This document shows positions 38,201 through 46,098 of a DNA stretch of 48,537 bases, piece after piece. The position numbers and the translations under genes were made by a program. Each line of letters starts with the position of its first letter. Positions within the stretch are counted from its first letter, which is position 1. This DNA is from Myxococcales bacterium (GTDB lineage: Bacteria > Myxococcota > Bradymonadia > UBA7976 > UBA1532). The notes under the pieces are model-generated. The model made no database searches and was not told the origin of the DNA. It saw only the letters and a list, made by a program, of their open reading frames with translations. The stretch covers positions 1 through 48,537 of the forward strand of contig JACKDM010000035.1 of NCBI GenBank assembly GCA_020633515.1. Reading direction: 5' to 3'.

Positions 38201-38315
38201 CTTCCCCGAGCACGACGCCTTCCACAAGCTCCCCGGCGACGAGCGCGTCGACTTCCTGCAGAAGCCCTTCACCCACGCCCAGCTCATCGGGAGCCTCGCC
38301 CGGTTGCTTGGTTGA
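35274..38315 (+). CDS. Soluble hybrid histidine kinase with about five PAS domains and a C-terminal receiver
   Basis: 1013 residues with no TM segment. Tandem PAS/PAC modules occupy about 15-615 (VVYVMTASGELRFLG, GVVDFKGTLRWLSASHRELLG, GLWDVDLVTGEI, MVITALADGAVVFANP, GIWDWDLRTDEVRYS; PAC ends such as GSYTDVTERR). HisKA has phospho-His about 647 in GVAHDFNNLMMAILGN, the HWE-unrelated HDFNN class. HATPase_c has NLVHNASDAL, DDGAGIDP and GRGLGLATALGI. The receiver (about 897-1013) has VDDEES, Asp about 946 in VVLDLTMPELDG and Lys in LQKPF. It probably senses a cytoplasmic signal or cofactor. It starts 32 bases after the DUF1552 gene and may be co-transcribed with it. Confidence 0.93.
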   Translation: MSTSRPRDIRGGLRPALDALPDVVYVMTASGELRFLGAPARKLYGRSLSELRAAGDFRLVGLDEPERERVAAIYARLRDRKRAELRYTIQRPDGTRTRVCERLSRRDGFVQGVIAAARAREDVALPHALRAAVDVGDALFGVVDFKGTLRWLSASHRELLGIDPRGLIGKPYHLLLHPEDRAAAQAEDARRVEQPQTARRVDIRLRTGDGGWKWFACVAMSDPSRERTYTVAVDIDAGKRAEQNVKKAREVAAVARAATYDGLWDVDLVTGEITCNARLYAMLGYAEREIEFRYDNWMRVVHPDDRERVAAAFENHLWGDAPMYHLEHRLLRRDGSVCWVLARGQVVTRQGGFNPLRMIGSYTDVTERRLVEEALARSEERARCIVEAVTVPMVITALADGAVVFANPHAVELFGRRTEPEAGDFYAGLDDRPGFLAHLEADGHVAQREMALTDGDGAPCFVITSASLIEFDGEPAVLATFSDITERRRAEEALRERNETLDLILRTTSDGIWDWDLRTDEVRYSARWREMLGYGPAELAEHADTWRALIHPEDRPLAEQRLRDHLKLGIPFEHTSRYRHRDGSLRTMLVRGHAMRDAEGHPWRIVGNHTDITDQMRARDERRRIEARLQDTHRLESMGVMAKGVAHDFNNLMMAILGNAELALLDLGENGEAAQTLAEISAAARRASELCNQLLAYAGEGDLRLSPLHVGDLVSDIRQLLEATISRKAHIELDCDADLPAIRGDAARLRQVVANLVHNASDALGGLPGNIRIATGLVDPSVDARRGAAVDPLPDGLYVYVDVIDDGAGIDPEIVPRIFDPFFTTRPGSGRGLGLATALGIMRGHGGTIEVESEPGAGSRFRLLLPSVTEAARVGPSRSSAEVPAPSVRDFVGEGRLLFVDDEESIRDLGARVLGRVGFQVEVAVDGREAVAQFRRARESLRAVVLDLTMPELDGEEVYRILRELRADVPILLMSGFPEHDAFHKLPGDERVDFLQKPFTHAQLIGSLARLLG

Positions 38316-38328
38316 GGTGCTGATTGAC

Positions 38329-38348
38329 CCGGCGGGCTACTCCGCCGG
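38329..38348. terminator. Hairpin between convergent kinase and HtrA genes
   Basis: CCGGCGG (38329-38335) and CCGCCGG (38342-38348) form a 7-bp perfect stem with a 6-base loop, beginning 14 bases after the kinase stop and overlapping the HtrA stop. There is no U-tract, so a strong intrinsic terminator is uncertain, but the position suits a bidirectional one. Confidence 0.45.
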
Positions 38349-39431
38349 CGGATCGAGCTGCACCCGCGCCGACATCGCCGCGCCCGCCCGCACCAGCGTC
38401 ACCTCCACCACGTCGCCCGCGTCGTGCCCCTCCAGCGCGATCAACAGATCGTCGCTCACCCGCAGCCGCCGCGCGCCCACCGCCACCAGCACGTCGCCGA
38501 GCACCACCCGCCCCTGCCGATCGCGCCCCGTGCCCTGCAACCCCGCCCGCGCCGCCGCGCTCTCCGGCTCCACCGTCAGCACCAGCAGCCCATCGAGCCC
38601 CAGCCGCCGGTTCATCGCGTCGTGCGCGATCTGCACCCCCAGCCGCGGCCGCACCAGCTTCCCGTACGTGATGAGCTGCGGCACCACCCGATTGACCGTG
38701 TCCACCGGCACCGCGAAGCCGATCCCCGCGCTCGCGCCCGACGGGCTCTTGATCGCCGTCGCCACCCCCACCAGCCTCCCCGCGCTGTCGAGCAGCGGAC
38801 CCCCCGAGTTGCCCGGGTTGATCGACGCGTCCGTCTGGATCACGCCCTGGATCTCCCGCCCCGACAGCGACCGGATCGTGCGATCCAGCGCGCTCACCAC
38901 CCCCGTCGTCAGCGAGTGATCGAGCCCGAACGGGTTGCCGATCACCAGCACCCGCTGCCCCACCTGCAGGTCATGCGAGCGCCCCACCCGGATCGGCGGC
39001 AGCGCGCCCCGCCCCGCCTCGACGTGCAGCACCGCCAGATCCACCTCCGGCGCCAGCCCCACCACCCGCGCCGGCCACGTCGACTGGTCCTCCAGCGTCA
39101 CCCGCAGCGCGTCCGCCTCGGCGATCACATGGTAGTTGGTGACGATATGCCCCCGCTCGTCCCACACGAAGCCGCTCCCCGTCCCCCGCGGGATCGCGCT
39201 CGTGTCCAGCGCCCCATACACCCGATCCACCGCCAGCGTCGTGATCGACACCACCGACGGCGACACCCGCGAGAACAGCCCGATCAGCGCCTCCTCCTCG
39301 GCGAGCAGCGGCCCCCGATCGTGCACCGCCCGCGGCCCCTCCCCGTCGAGCTGCCGCACCAGCGGCGGCAGCGCCAACCCGATCGCGATCCCCGCGCCCA
39401 GCAATGCCGCCCCGACCAGCCGCCGCTTCAC
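38337..39431 (-). CDS. HtrA/DegP-like serine protease with PDZ domain
   Basis: 364 residues. An N-terminal hydrophobic segment (LVGAALLGAGIAIGLALPPLV) anchors it or acts as a signal peptide. The trypsin-like domain shows the full triad: His in TNYHV (about 99), Asp in EVDLAVL (about 130) and Ser in INPGNSGGPLL (about 207). One C-terminal PDZ domain follows (VEPESAAARAGLQG, VVLGDVLVAVG). The expected role is periplasmic protein quality control. Its ATG is three bases after the stop of the AI-2E-family permease, so they form an operon. The gene uses G-ending codons. Confidence 0.93.
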   Translation of the reverse strand: MKRRLVGAALLGAGIAIGLALPPLVRQLDGEGPRAVHDRGPLLAEEEALIGLFSRVSPSVVSITTLAVDRVYGALDTSAIPRGTGSGFVWDERGHIVTNYHVIAEADALRVTLEDQSTWPARVVGLAPEVDLAVLHVEAGRGALPPIRVGRSHDLQVGQRVLVIGNPFGLDHSLTTGVVSALDRTIRSLSGREIQGVIQTDASINPGNSGGPLLDSAGRLVGVATAIKSPSGASAGIGFAVPVDTVNRVVPQLITYGKLVRPRLGVQIAHDAMNRRLGLDGLLVLTVEPESAAARAGLQGTGRDRQGRVVLGDVLVAVGARRLRVSDDLLIALEGHDAGDVVEVTLVRAGAAMSARVQLDPPAE

Positions 39432-39434
39432 CGC

Positions 39435-40574
39435 TCAGCCCTTCATCAACGTCGCGATCCGCTCGAGCCCCGGGAACCGCGCGCAGATCACCTTCACCGA
39501 CACCATGATCGGCACCGCCAGGATCATGCCCACCGGCCCCCACAAGATCCCCCACACCAGCATCGACCCGAAGACCACCAGCGGCGACACCTTGACCGCG
39601 TGCCCCACGTAGCGCGGATCCAGCCACGCCCCGATCACCCCGTTGATCGCCACCAGCCCCACCACCACCGAGAACGCCATCCACCCCGACAGCGCCGGAT
39701 CGACCAACGCCACCAGCACCGGGGGCAGCGACGCCACCACCGCGCCCACCGTCGGGATGAAGTTGAGCGGGAACGCCAGCAACCCCCAGAACGCCGCGAA
39801 GTCGACCCCGCACGCCCACAGGAACAGCCCCACGCACAGCCCCGTCACCGCGCTGATGAAGGTCTTCGCGACCAGATAGGCCCGCACGTCGTGCCCGATC
39901 CCCTTCAGCGCGTCGAGCAGCGGATGATCACCCCCGTACGCCTCGGCGAACTTCTCGCGGAACCGCTGCGCCTCGGCCAGACAGAACCCCGCCAGCAACA
40001 GCGTCAACGCGAACGCGCCGAGCACCGCCGTCGCCGTGCCCAGCGTGCGCTGCGCCATCCGCGCGCCCTCGTCGAGGATCCGCGGCAGCAGGTTCTCCGT
40101 CAGCTCCCGCCGCACCGTCTCCCGCGCCTCATCATCCCCGATCCGCGTCGCCGCCCAGTCGATGAGGTGGTTCGTCTCGTAGACCAGCCGATCCTGATAC
40201 TTCGGCATCTCCTGCGAGAGCGGCCCCGCCGTGCTGATGAAGAACAGGATGAGCCCCGTCAACGGCAGCATCGCCGCCGTCAGGCACGCCATGATCGCCA
40301 CCCCGCTCGGCACCTTGCGCCGCGTCAGCCACCGCACCGCCGGCAGCAGCACGAACGACAACAGCAGCGCGAACACCAGCGGGATCAGGATCGACTGCAA
40401 GTACACGAGCCCGAAGCCGAGCAGCCCCACGATCAGCAGCCGCGAGGCGACCACCACCGACAGCCCGGTCGGCCCCGGCCCCGGCCCTGCCCCCGGCCCC
40501 GGCCCCGGCCCTGCCCCCGGCCCCGGCTCGGGCGGCGGGCTCGCCGGCGGGATGCTGCGTGACGCCATGCTCAT
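39435..40574 (-). CDS. AI-2E-family transporter (PerM/YdiK type)
   Basis: 379 residues from ATG 40574; ATG 40568 is also possible and neither has a clear Shine-Dalgarno. A Gly/Pro repeat (PGPGAGPGPGPGAGPGPGP) precedes about eight TM helices, including LLIVGLLGFGLVYLQSILIPLVFALLLSFV, VAIMACLTAAMLPLTGLILFFI and the family hallmark FPLNFIPTVGAVVASLPPVLVAL, then WLDPRYVGHAVKVSPLVV and WGILWGPVGMILAVPIM. These permeases export varied solutes; AI-2 export is shown for only some. It is upstream of and nearly contiguous with the HtrA gene. Confidence 0.92.
   Translation of the reverse strand: MSMASRSIPPASPPPEPGPGAGPGPGPGAGPGPGPTGLSVVVASRLLIVGLLGFGLVYLQSILIPLVFALLLSFVLLPAVRWLTRRKVPSGVAIMACLTAAMLPLTGLILFFISTAGPLSQEMPKYQDRLVYETNHLIDWAATRIGDDEARETVRRELTENLLPRILDEGARMAQRTLGTATAVLGAFALTLLLAGFCLAEAQRFREKFAEAYGGDHPLLDALKGIGHDVRAYLVAKTFISAVTGLCVGLFLWACGVDFAAFWGLLAFPLNFIPTVGAVVASLPPVLVALVDPALSGWMAFSVVVGLVAINGVIGAWLDPRYVGHAVKVSPLVVFGSMLVWGILWGPVGMILAVPIMVSVKVICARFPGLERIATLMKG
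40471..40528. repeat. 24-bp tandem repeat encoding a Gly-Pro tract
   Basis: A 24-base unit of GGCCCCGG-type sequence repeats about twice within the start of the AI-2E permease gene (the T at 40488 recurs at 40512) and encodes PGPGPGAG blocks. Since 24 is divisible by three, unit gain or loss stays in frame. It is a likely slippage site. Confidence 0.75.
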
Positions 40575-40690
40575 CCCGGCGGCATTAGCAGTTAATCGCC
40601 CCGCCGTCCAACCCGACGACACGCAAGCTTCCCCTCCCGCCCGGGCTCTGTTAGCGTCGCCGGAGAACGGGACACATCGAAGAGGCACTC

Positions 40691-41281
40691 ATGAACAAGC
40701 CCATCCTCATCGCCGCCCTGCTCGCGCTGCCGGCCGTCAGCCACGCCGAGCTCTCCTTCATCCCCATGCTCGGCCTCGCCGACATCGCCAGCGACGACGA
40801 CGACGCCGACTACGACGCCGGCGTCAACATCGGCCTCTCGTTCGGCGGCCGGATCGCCCCCATCTTCTCGCTGCACGGCCAGCTCCACGTCCACCCGCTC
40901 TCCTTCGACGAACGCCCCGGCGTCGAGCAGTCGGGCGCGCTCGCCGTCTTCCAGATCGCGCCGATGTTTCACCTCGTCGACGACGGCGACATCGAGCTGC
41001 TCCTCGGCCCGGTCCTCGGCGGCTTCGCCCTCGCCGTGAGCGGGGAGGACAGCGTCGACAGCGTGACCGCCTCGCTCACCGGCGGCCTCTTCGGCGCGCA
41101 GGCCTCGCTCTTCTTCTCGCTGACGCCCAGCCTCTCGCTCGGACCCATGGTGCAGTACGCGCTGATGTACGTCACCGAGGCCTGCCTCGAGATCAACGGC
41201 TTCGAGCGGTGTGACGACGTCGACGACGACGAAGGCACCAGCCTGCTCCTCGCCAGCGCCGCGCTCAAGATCGACTTCTGA
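40691..41281 (+). CDS. Small outer-membrane-barrel-like exported protein
   Basis: 196 residues. Signal peptide MNKPILIAALLALPAVSHAE (cleavage after SHA). The mature part has repeated amphipathic strands (GVNIGLSFGGRIAPIFSLHGQLHVHPL, SLFFSLTPSLSLGPMVQYALMYV) and ends with LLASAALKIDF, whose terminal Phe is typical of outer-membrane barrels. Acidic loops (ASDDDDADYD, CDDVDDDEG) could bind cations. Two Cys in CLEINGFERC may form a loop disulfide. No specific family recognised. GAGG precedes the ATG; a TGTTAG patch at about 40649 may be its -10. Confidence 0.75.
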   Translation: MNKPILIAALLALPAVSHAELSFIPMLGLADIASDDDDADYDAGVNIGLSFGGRIAPIFSLHGQLHVHPLSFDERPGVEQSGALAVFQIAPMFHLVDDGDIELLLGPVLGGFALAVSGEDSVDSVTASLTGGLFGAQASLFFSLTPSLSLGPMVQYALMYVTEACLEINGFERCDDVDDDEGTSLLLASAALKIDF

Positions 41282-41290
41282 GCGCCGGCC

Positions 41291-43210
41291 TCAGCCCGCC
41301 GCCTCGCTCGCGCCCGGCTCGGCCAGCGACGCCAGCATGCGCTCACCCGTCGTCGTGATGACATCGTGCAGGTGCCGCGCCCGCGGCTCGGCCCGCTCGA
41401 GGTAGCGCGCGAGCACCGCCCGCCGATCGGCGTGCCGCGACGCCTGATGCCACAGCGTCTTGCAGATCGCGACGTCGGCCATCAGCCGACACAGCCGCTC
41501 GGCGTGCAGCATGGCATACGCGAAGTCACGCTTCGGATCCCAGTTCTTGAGGAACCGCTCCGGCCACTCCGCGATCGGGCGCCCGCCGAGCGCGCGCAGC
41601 TTGTCGGTCGCCGTCTTCTGCATGAGATGCTGCTGCGCCGACAGCATCAGGCTCTCCATCCGCGCGACCCGCTTCTCGAGCCCGTCCCGCGCCGACAGGC
41701 TCCGCCACCGCGCGCGGCTGATCGCCGCCACGAACGCCTGCGGCTCCTGAATGATGCCGACGAGCGCGTCCTTCATCGCCATCAGCGCCTGGATCTGGCT
41801 CGTGCCTTCGTAGATCGGCATCACCATGGCATCGCGCAACAGCTTCTCCGCGCCGTACTCCCGGGTGTATCCCACCCCGCCATGGATCTGCACGCAGCGC
41901 CGCGCGTGCTCGACCGCCTTCTCCGCGCCGAGGTACTTGAGGAGCGGCGTCAGCCGCCGCGCCTGTGCCTTGTGCTTGTGATGCTCCCGGTTGTGGGTCT
42001 TCCACGCCTCGGTGCCCCGCTCCGCGTAGTTGTCGCGCGCGAGCCGGTTGCGCTGCGACAGCTCCTCGTGCCACGCCGCCCGCATCACGATCGCGCGGAT
42101 GCCTTCGATGTCACTCTCCATCTCATCGAGGTAGTCGGCGATCATCTCATGGCGATCGATCGTCTTGCCCATGCTCGGCCGCTGCTCGGCGTAATCCCGA
42201 GCGAGCCGGGTCGCGGCCTCCATCAGCCCGATCGATTCGAAGCCGACCCCGATCCGCGCGTTGTTCATCAGGAACAACATCTGCTTGAAGCCTTCGCCGC
42301 GCTGACCGATCAACAGCCCCGGGCTCTCGTCGTAGGTCACCGCGACCGTCGCCGAGCCATGGTGACCGAGCTTCTCTTCGATGCGCTCGAAGCGCGCGTA
42401 GCGCACCTTCTCGCCCTTCTTCGGCTCGTCGAACGCTTTGACGAGATACATCGACAGCCCGGCGAGCCCCGCGCCCGGCCCGGCGTCGGCGCCCGGCAGC
42501 GGCTCGCTGCGCGCGATGACGAAGTGCCACTTCGCGTGGCCCGAGGTGATGAAGATCTTCTCCCCCGAGATCCGCCAGATGCCATCGTCGCCGAGCGTCG
42601 CGGTGCTGCGGATCGCGCCGAGATCACTGCCCGCGCCCGGCTCGGTCAGATCCATCGAGCCCCATGCCTTGCCGGCGACGATGTCATCGATCATCTCACG
42701 GAAGCGCGTCTCGGTGATGCGACCGGTCTCATCGACCTTCGTCGTGCCTTCGTTGAGCGAGTACAGCAGCGCAGCCATCGCCATGCCACCGTGGAAGCCA
42801 TTGTGCGCGCAGACCGAGACGTCGCCGCGCGCGAAGAGCTCGTTGGTGATCTGGTAGACGATGCCCGGCACGTTGAGCCCGCCGAGCTCGCGCGGCAGCG
42901 CCATGCCGTTGAGCTCGAGGCGCTGGATCTTCTTGAAGAGCGCGGTGAGCGTCTTGGGGAAGACCACCTCGCCGTCGGCGTAGCCCATGCCCTCGCGGTC
43001 GATCTGCGCGGCCTTCGGCGCGACCTCGGCGGCGACGAAGCCGCCGACCGTCTCGGCGATGTCGGTGTAGAAGTCGACCGCGGCCGCGGTGTCCGGGTGG
43101 CCGTCGGGATCGGTGAAGCCGCGCTCGACGAGCTCGACGACGGGGGCCCAGTCCACGCCGCGCTCGAAGTAGTAGCGCAAGTCAGCGTTGTCTTTGAAGA
43201 AGTTGGACAT
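41291..43210 (-). CDS. Acyl-CoA dehydrogenase with extended C-terminal domain (DmdC/FadE-like)
   Basis: 639 residues from ATG 43210 (MSNFFKDNADLRYYFERG), which has AGGAGC upstream and starts as in the DmdC-like group; 77 extra codons upstream are rejected. Motifs: MDLTEPGAGSDLG, KIFITSGHAKWHFVIAR, MLFLMNNARIGVGFESIGLMEAA, CVQIHGGVGYTREYGAEKLLRDA and IYEGTSQIQALMAMKD with the catalytic Glu in EGT. The C-terminal about 150 residues are the helical extension of 3-methylthiopropanoyl-CoA-dehydrogenase-like enzymes. It acts in beta-oxidation or related acyl-CoA metabolism; substrate unclear. It is divergent from the DUF4442 gene. Confidence 0.93.
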   Translation of the reverse strand: MSNFFKDNADLRYYFERGVDWAPVVELVERGFTDPDGHPDTAAAVDFYTDIAETVGGFVAAEVAPKAAQIDREGMGYADGEVVFPKTLTALFKKIQRLELNGMALPRELGGLNVPGIVYQITNELFARGDVSVCAHNGFHGGMAMAALLYSLNEGTTKVDETGRITETRFREMIDDIVAGKAWGSMDLTEPGAGSDLGAIRSTATLGDDGIWRISGEKIFITSGHAKWHFVIARSEPLPGADAGPGAGLAGLSMYLVKAFDEPKKGEKVRYARFERIEEKLGHHGSATVAVTYDESPGLLIGQRGEGFKQMLFLMNNARIGVGFESIGLMEAATRLARDYAEQRPSMGKTIDRHEMIADYLDEMESDIEGIRAIVMRAAWHEELSQRNRLARDNYAERGTEAWKTHNREHHKHKAQARRLTPLLKYLGAEKAVEHARRCVQIHGGVGYTREYGAEKLLRDAMVMPIYEGTSQIQALMAMKDALVGIIQEPQAFVAAISRARWRSLSARDGLEKRVARMESLMLSAQQHLMQKTATDKLRALGGRPIAEWPERFLKNWDPKRDFAYAMLHAERLCRLMADVAICKTLWHQASRHADRRAVLARYLERAEPRARHLHDVITTTGERMLASLAEPGASEAAG

Positions 43211-43269
43211 CGTGCGCTCCTGTTCGCGGCCGGCGTCGGTGTCGGGATGGTGTCGGGCGGCGTTTGTAC

Positions 43270-43275
43270 TATGAT
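43270..43275 (+). promoter_or_regulatory. Candidate -10 element upstream of DUF4442 gene
   Basis: TATGAT in the GC-rich divergent gap between the acyl-CoA dehydrogenase and the hotdog gene, 36 bases from the ATG at 43311. No clear -35 at 16-18 bases. AT-rich hexamers are rare here, which makes it stand out. Confidence 0.4.
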
Positions 43276-43310
43276 TCGCGGCTCCAGTGCACCGTGGGAG
43301 TTGAGACGCG

Positions 43311-43820
43311 ATGATCGATCTGAGCAAGGCCGCCGAGATGTTCAGCATCAAGCCGGACGGCGAGTCGCTGATGAGGATGTGGGCGCTCGCCGAGAAGATG
43401 CCGGGCGGCACGGCGCTGTTCAGCAAGCTCGTCGGGCGCATGGCGCCCTACAGCGGCACGATCGGCGCCAAGGTGGTCGACCTCGCGCCGGGGCGGGCGC
43501 GGCTCGAGCTCGAAGACCACAAGGCGGTGCGCAACCACCTCGACTCGATCCACGCGATCGCGCTCGCCAACCTCGCCGAGATGTCGAGCGGCCTCGCGAT
43601 GCTCGCCGGCCTGCCGACCGGGATGCGCGGGATCCTGACGAAGATCGAGGTCGAGTACACCAAGAAGGCCCGCGGCACCCTGACCGCCGTCGCCGAGGTC
43701 GAGCCGCCCGCCGAGGGCTACGAAGGCCCGCTCGTGCTCCCGGTGACCGTGCGCGACGAGGCGGGCGACGTCGTCGTCGACGGGCAGTTCCATTGGAAGA
43801 TCGGGCCCGCCCGAAGCTGA
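43311..43820 (+). CDS. DUF4442 hotdog-fold thioesterase-like protein
   Basis: 169 residues; the ATG has GGGAG upstream. The motif VRNHLDSIHAIALANLAEMSSGLAML is the characteristic DUF4442/PaaI-like hotdog helix, with GTIGAKVVDLAPGRARLELED before it and MRGILTKIEVEYTKKARGTLTAVAEV after it. The conserved HLxSIHAxAL and NLAE residues are where hotdog thioesterases place their active site. It likely hydrolyses an acyl-CoA. It is divergent from an acyl-CoA dehydrogenase, which supports a shared fatty-acyl role. Confidence 0.88.
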   Translation: MIDLSKAAEMFSIKPDGESLMRMWALAEKMPGGTALFSKLVGRMAPYSGTIGAKVVDLAPGRARLELEDHKAVRNHLDSIHAIALANLAEMSSGLAMLAGLPTGMRGILTKIEVEYTKKARGTLTAVAEVEPPAEGYEGPLVLPVTVRDEAGDVVVDGQFHWKIGPARS

Positions 43821-43836
43821 CGCCTCGCGCGCGCTC

Positions 43837-43848
43837 GTGGTAGAACCG
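43837..43848 (+). promoter_or_regulatory. Candidate promoter element upstream of PEGA gene
   Basis: GTGGTAGAACCG lies 5-16 bases before the PEGA gene start. Nearly the same word, GTGATAGAACCG, occurs at 46411-46422, upstream of the 46446 gene. TAGAAC could be a -10-like element, although here it is so close to the ATG that the mRNA would be nearly leaderless. Confidence 0.35.
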
Positions 43849-43853
43849 AAGCC

Positions 43854-44969
43854 ATGAAAGCGATCGCATCTTCGGTCTTCTTCGCCCTCCTCGCCTCCAC
43901 CCTCGCCGCGTCGGCCTCGGCGCAAGCCCCCGCCCCGATCAAGATCGCCGTCATGCCGACCGACGCCCTCGATCCGGTCCCACCCGCGATCGGCGACGCG
44001 CTGCGCGAGCGGATGCGCCTCGCCATCGCCGAGGTCCCCGAGCTCGTCGACGTCGGCGGGGTGCAGATGACCCCCGAAGAGGCGCGCATGACCTTCTCGT
44101 GCTTCGACGAGTCGCCCGAGTGCATGAGCGAGCTCGCCGGCGCGGTCAGCGGCGCGCAGCGGATCGCGTGGGCGCGGATCGAGCGGCGCGACATGGCGTG
44201 GCAGCTCCGGGTGCGGGTGCTCGACTTCAAGGAGCGGCGCTACACGCAGGACCAGTCGTTCACGCTGCCGGGCGGCGACGAGCGGGTCGCCGAGCTCGCG
44301 CTGCTCGCGGCGGGCGTGGTGCGGGGCGAGCGGCCCGAGGTCGCGCTGACCTCGCGGCTGATCATCGACAGCGACCCGCCGGGCGCCGACGTGATGGTCG
44401 ACGGGCGCCAGCTCGGGCCGGCGCCGCAGACGGTCGAGGTGACGCAGGGGCGGCACGCCATCGAGCTGAGCCTGCCCGGTCGGCGCACGGTCAAGCGGGA
44501 GGTCGACGTGGGGCCGCGCGAGCAGCGGGAGCTGATCCGGCTGCCGATCGTGCCCAAGGTCGTCGAGGCGACCCCGGTCGCGGAGCCGACGCACTGGAGC
44601 ACCTGGGCCGGCATCGGGGCGCTGGTGGTGGCGGGGGTCGCGGCCGGCGTCGGCGGCTACGCGCTGGTGCAGAAGACGGCCGCGAAGGACGACGCCGAGC
44701 GGCTCAACGCCGACGCCGCCGCCTTCAACGGCCTCGACGATCGCACGGGGTCGCGGGCGTTGGCCGACGAGATCGACCGCCGCTGGGCCGCCGCCGAGGA
44801 CGACTACGCCGCGGCGAACACGCTCGCGACCGCGGCCTGGATCACCGCCGGCGTCGCGGCGGCGGCCGGCGTCTACCTGCTCGTGCTGCACGACACCGAC
44901 GACGGAGCGGTGGTGACGCCCTCGGTGAGCGCCGAGGGCGCCGGCGCCGCGATCTCGATCCGCTTCTGA
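43854..44969 (+). CDS. PEGA-domain envelope protein
   Basis: 371 residues. Signal peptide (MKAIASSVFFALLASTLAASASAQ). An N-terminal domain (IKIAVMPTDALDPVPPAIGDALRERM) resembles the TolB-N-like or GNA1162-type domain seen before PEGA repeats. One PEGA domain follows (about 165-225: LIIDSDPPGADVMVDGRQLGPAP, VTQGRHAIELSLPGRR). Two hydrophobic helices at about 246-266 and 318-340 flank a charged helical loop. PEGA proteins are common in Myxococcota and are thought to bind surface or cell-wall components. No catalytic motif seen. Confidence 0.85.
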   Translation: MKAIASSVFFALLASTLAASASAQAPAPIKIAVMPTDALDPVPPAIGDALRERMRLAIAEVPELVDVGGVQMTPEEARMTFSCFDESPECMSELAGAVSGAQRIAWARIERRDMAWQLRVRVLDFKERRYTQDQSFTLPGGDERVAELALLAAGVVRGERPEVALTSRLIIDSDPPGADVMVDGRQLGPAPQTVEVTQGRHAIELSLPGRRTVKREVDVGPREQRELIRLPIVPKVVEATPVAEPTHWSTWAGIGALVVAGVAAGVGGYALVQKTAAKDDAERLNADAAAFNGLDDRTGSRALADEIDRRWAAAEDDYAAANTLATAAWITAGVAAAAGVYLLVLHDTDDGAVVTPSVSAEGAGAAISIRF

Positions 44970-45015
44970 CGCCGCTTCCGACCGGGCGCGGCGGGGCCAG
45001 CGGACTCACCGCTCG

Positions 45016-46098
45016 TCAGCCCTTGCCGCCGTGCCGCCCTTCGAAGACCCGCCGCGAGCGCACCTGACGGCTGATCTGCTTCCAGCGGTCGTGCTCGGCC
45101 TTGCGCGCGCGCTCGTCCTGCTGCCGCTGCGCGAACGCCAGCTCGCGTTGCAGCTTGTCGAGGTGGGCGAGCCGCGCCCGATCGAGCGCGCCGGCCTCGA
45201 TCGCGGCGCGCACCGCGCAGTCGGGCTCCTGCTCGTGCCGGCAGTCGCGGAACCGGCAGCGCGCCGCGAGCGCGGTGACGTCGGCGAAGACCTCCTCGAC
45301 CGCCGCGCCGCCGGCCCACAGCCCCAGCTCGCGCACGCCCGGGGTGTCGATGATCATGCCGCCGTCGTCGGGCAGCATCAGCAGCGACCGCGCGGTCGTC
45401 GTGTGCCGCCCCCGATCGTCGCCGCGCCGCACGCCGCCGGTGTCCTGCACCTCGGCGCCGAGGAGGCGGTTGATCAGGCTCGACTTGCCGGTCCCCGACG
45501 CGCCGACGAGCACGCCGGTGCGCCCCCGCCCGAGCAGCGCCGCGACGACGTCGACGCCCTCGCCGGTGCGCGCGCTGACGAAGCTCACCGCCGCGCCGCC
45601 CGGCAGCCGCGCGCGCGCCGCCTCGCGGTCGACGGGCAGATCGGCCTTGTTGAGCAGCACGACGGTCTGCGCGCCCGACGCGGCGAGCGCGACGAGGAGC
45701 CGATCGATCTTGCGCGGGTTGAAGTCGCCGTCGAGGCCGGCGACGACGAAGGCGGTGTCGACGTGCGCCGCGATCACCTGCGGCGCGGTCGCCGTCCCCG
45801 CCGCCTTGCGCACGAGCGCGCCGCGGCGGGGCAGCACGGCCTCGACGGGGCGCGGATCACCGGCCGAGACGGCGACCCAGTCGCCGATCGCGGGCAGGTC
45901 GGCGCGATCGGCGGCGGCGTGTTCGAGGGCGCCGCGCACGGCGGCGGTGGAGCGGGTGAGGCCGTCGTCGACGACGAGGCGGGCGCCGTGGTCGGCGACG
46001 ACGCGGGCCGGCCGCCAGTCGGGGCGGCCGAGGCGGGCGAAGTCCTTGTGCAGGCGGCTGTCGTAGCCGAGCTGCTCGAGTGCGGTACGAGTGTTCAA
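45016..46098 (-). CDS. rsgA: Small ribosomal subunit biogenesis GTPase RsgA
   Basis: 360 residues. It has an OB-fold N-terminal domain, then a circularly permuted GTPase: G4 LNKAD, G5 SARTG, G1 VGASGTGKSS (about 198-207), G2 region GRHTTTARSL and G3 IDTPGVREL. The C-terminal zinc knuckle is CRFRDCRHEQEPDC (C-x5-C-x-H-x6-C). It assists late 30S maturation and release of maturation factors. The start is TTG 46098 (LNTRTALEQLGYD), with GGGAG about nine bases upstream. An ATG with a much stronger AAGGAGG site lies 198 bases further up in the same frame, but stops intervene; see the direct repeat that links the two. Confidence 0.93.
   Translation of the reverse strand: MNTRTALEQLGYDSRLHKDFARLGRPDWRPARVVADHGARLVVDDGLTRSTAAVRGALEHAAADRADLPAIGDWVAVSAGDPRPVEAVLPRRGALVRKAAGTATAPQVIAAHVDTAFVVAGLDGDFNPRKIDRLLVALAASGAQTVVLLNKADLPVDREAARARLPGGAAVSFVSARTGEGVDVVAALLGRGRTGVLVGASGTGKSSLINRLLGAEVQDTGGVRRGDDRGRHTTTARSLLMLPDDGGMIIDTPGVRELGLWAGGAAVEEVFADVTALAARCRFRDCRHEQEPDCAVRAAIEAGALDRARLAHLDKLQRELAFAQRQQDERARKAEHDRWKQISRQVRSRRVFEGRHGGKG

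Noticed and set aside
35283..38276. Very long minus-strand open frame (about 997 codons) opposite the hybrid kinase
   Set aside because: It is the antisense of an intact multi-domain kinase with clear motifs; its composition is Val/Gly/Ala/Glu-rich with no domain, a typical GC-rich shadow.
40471..40528. CRISPR-like or mobile repeat
   Set aside because: It is a coding Gly-Pro microsatellite inside the AI-2E permease gene; no spacers or array exist.
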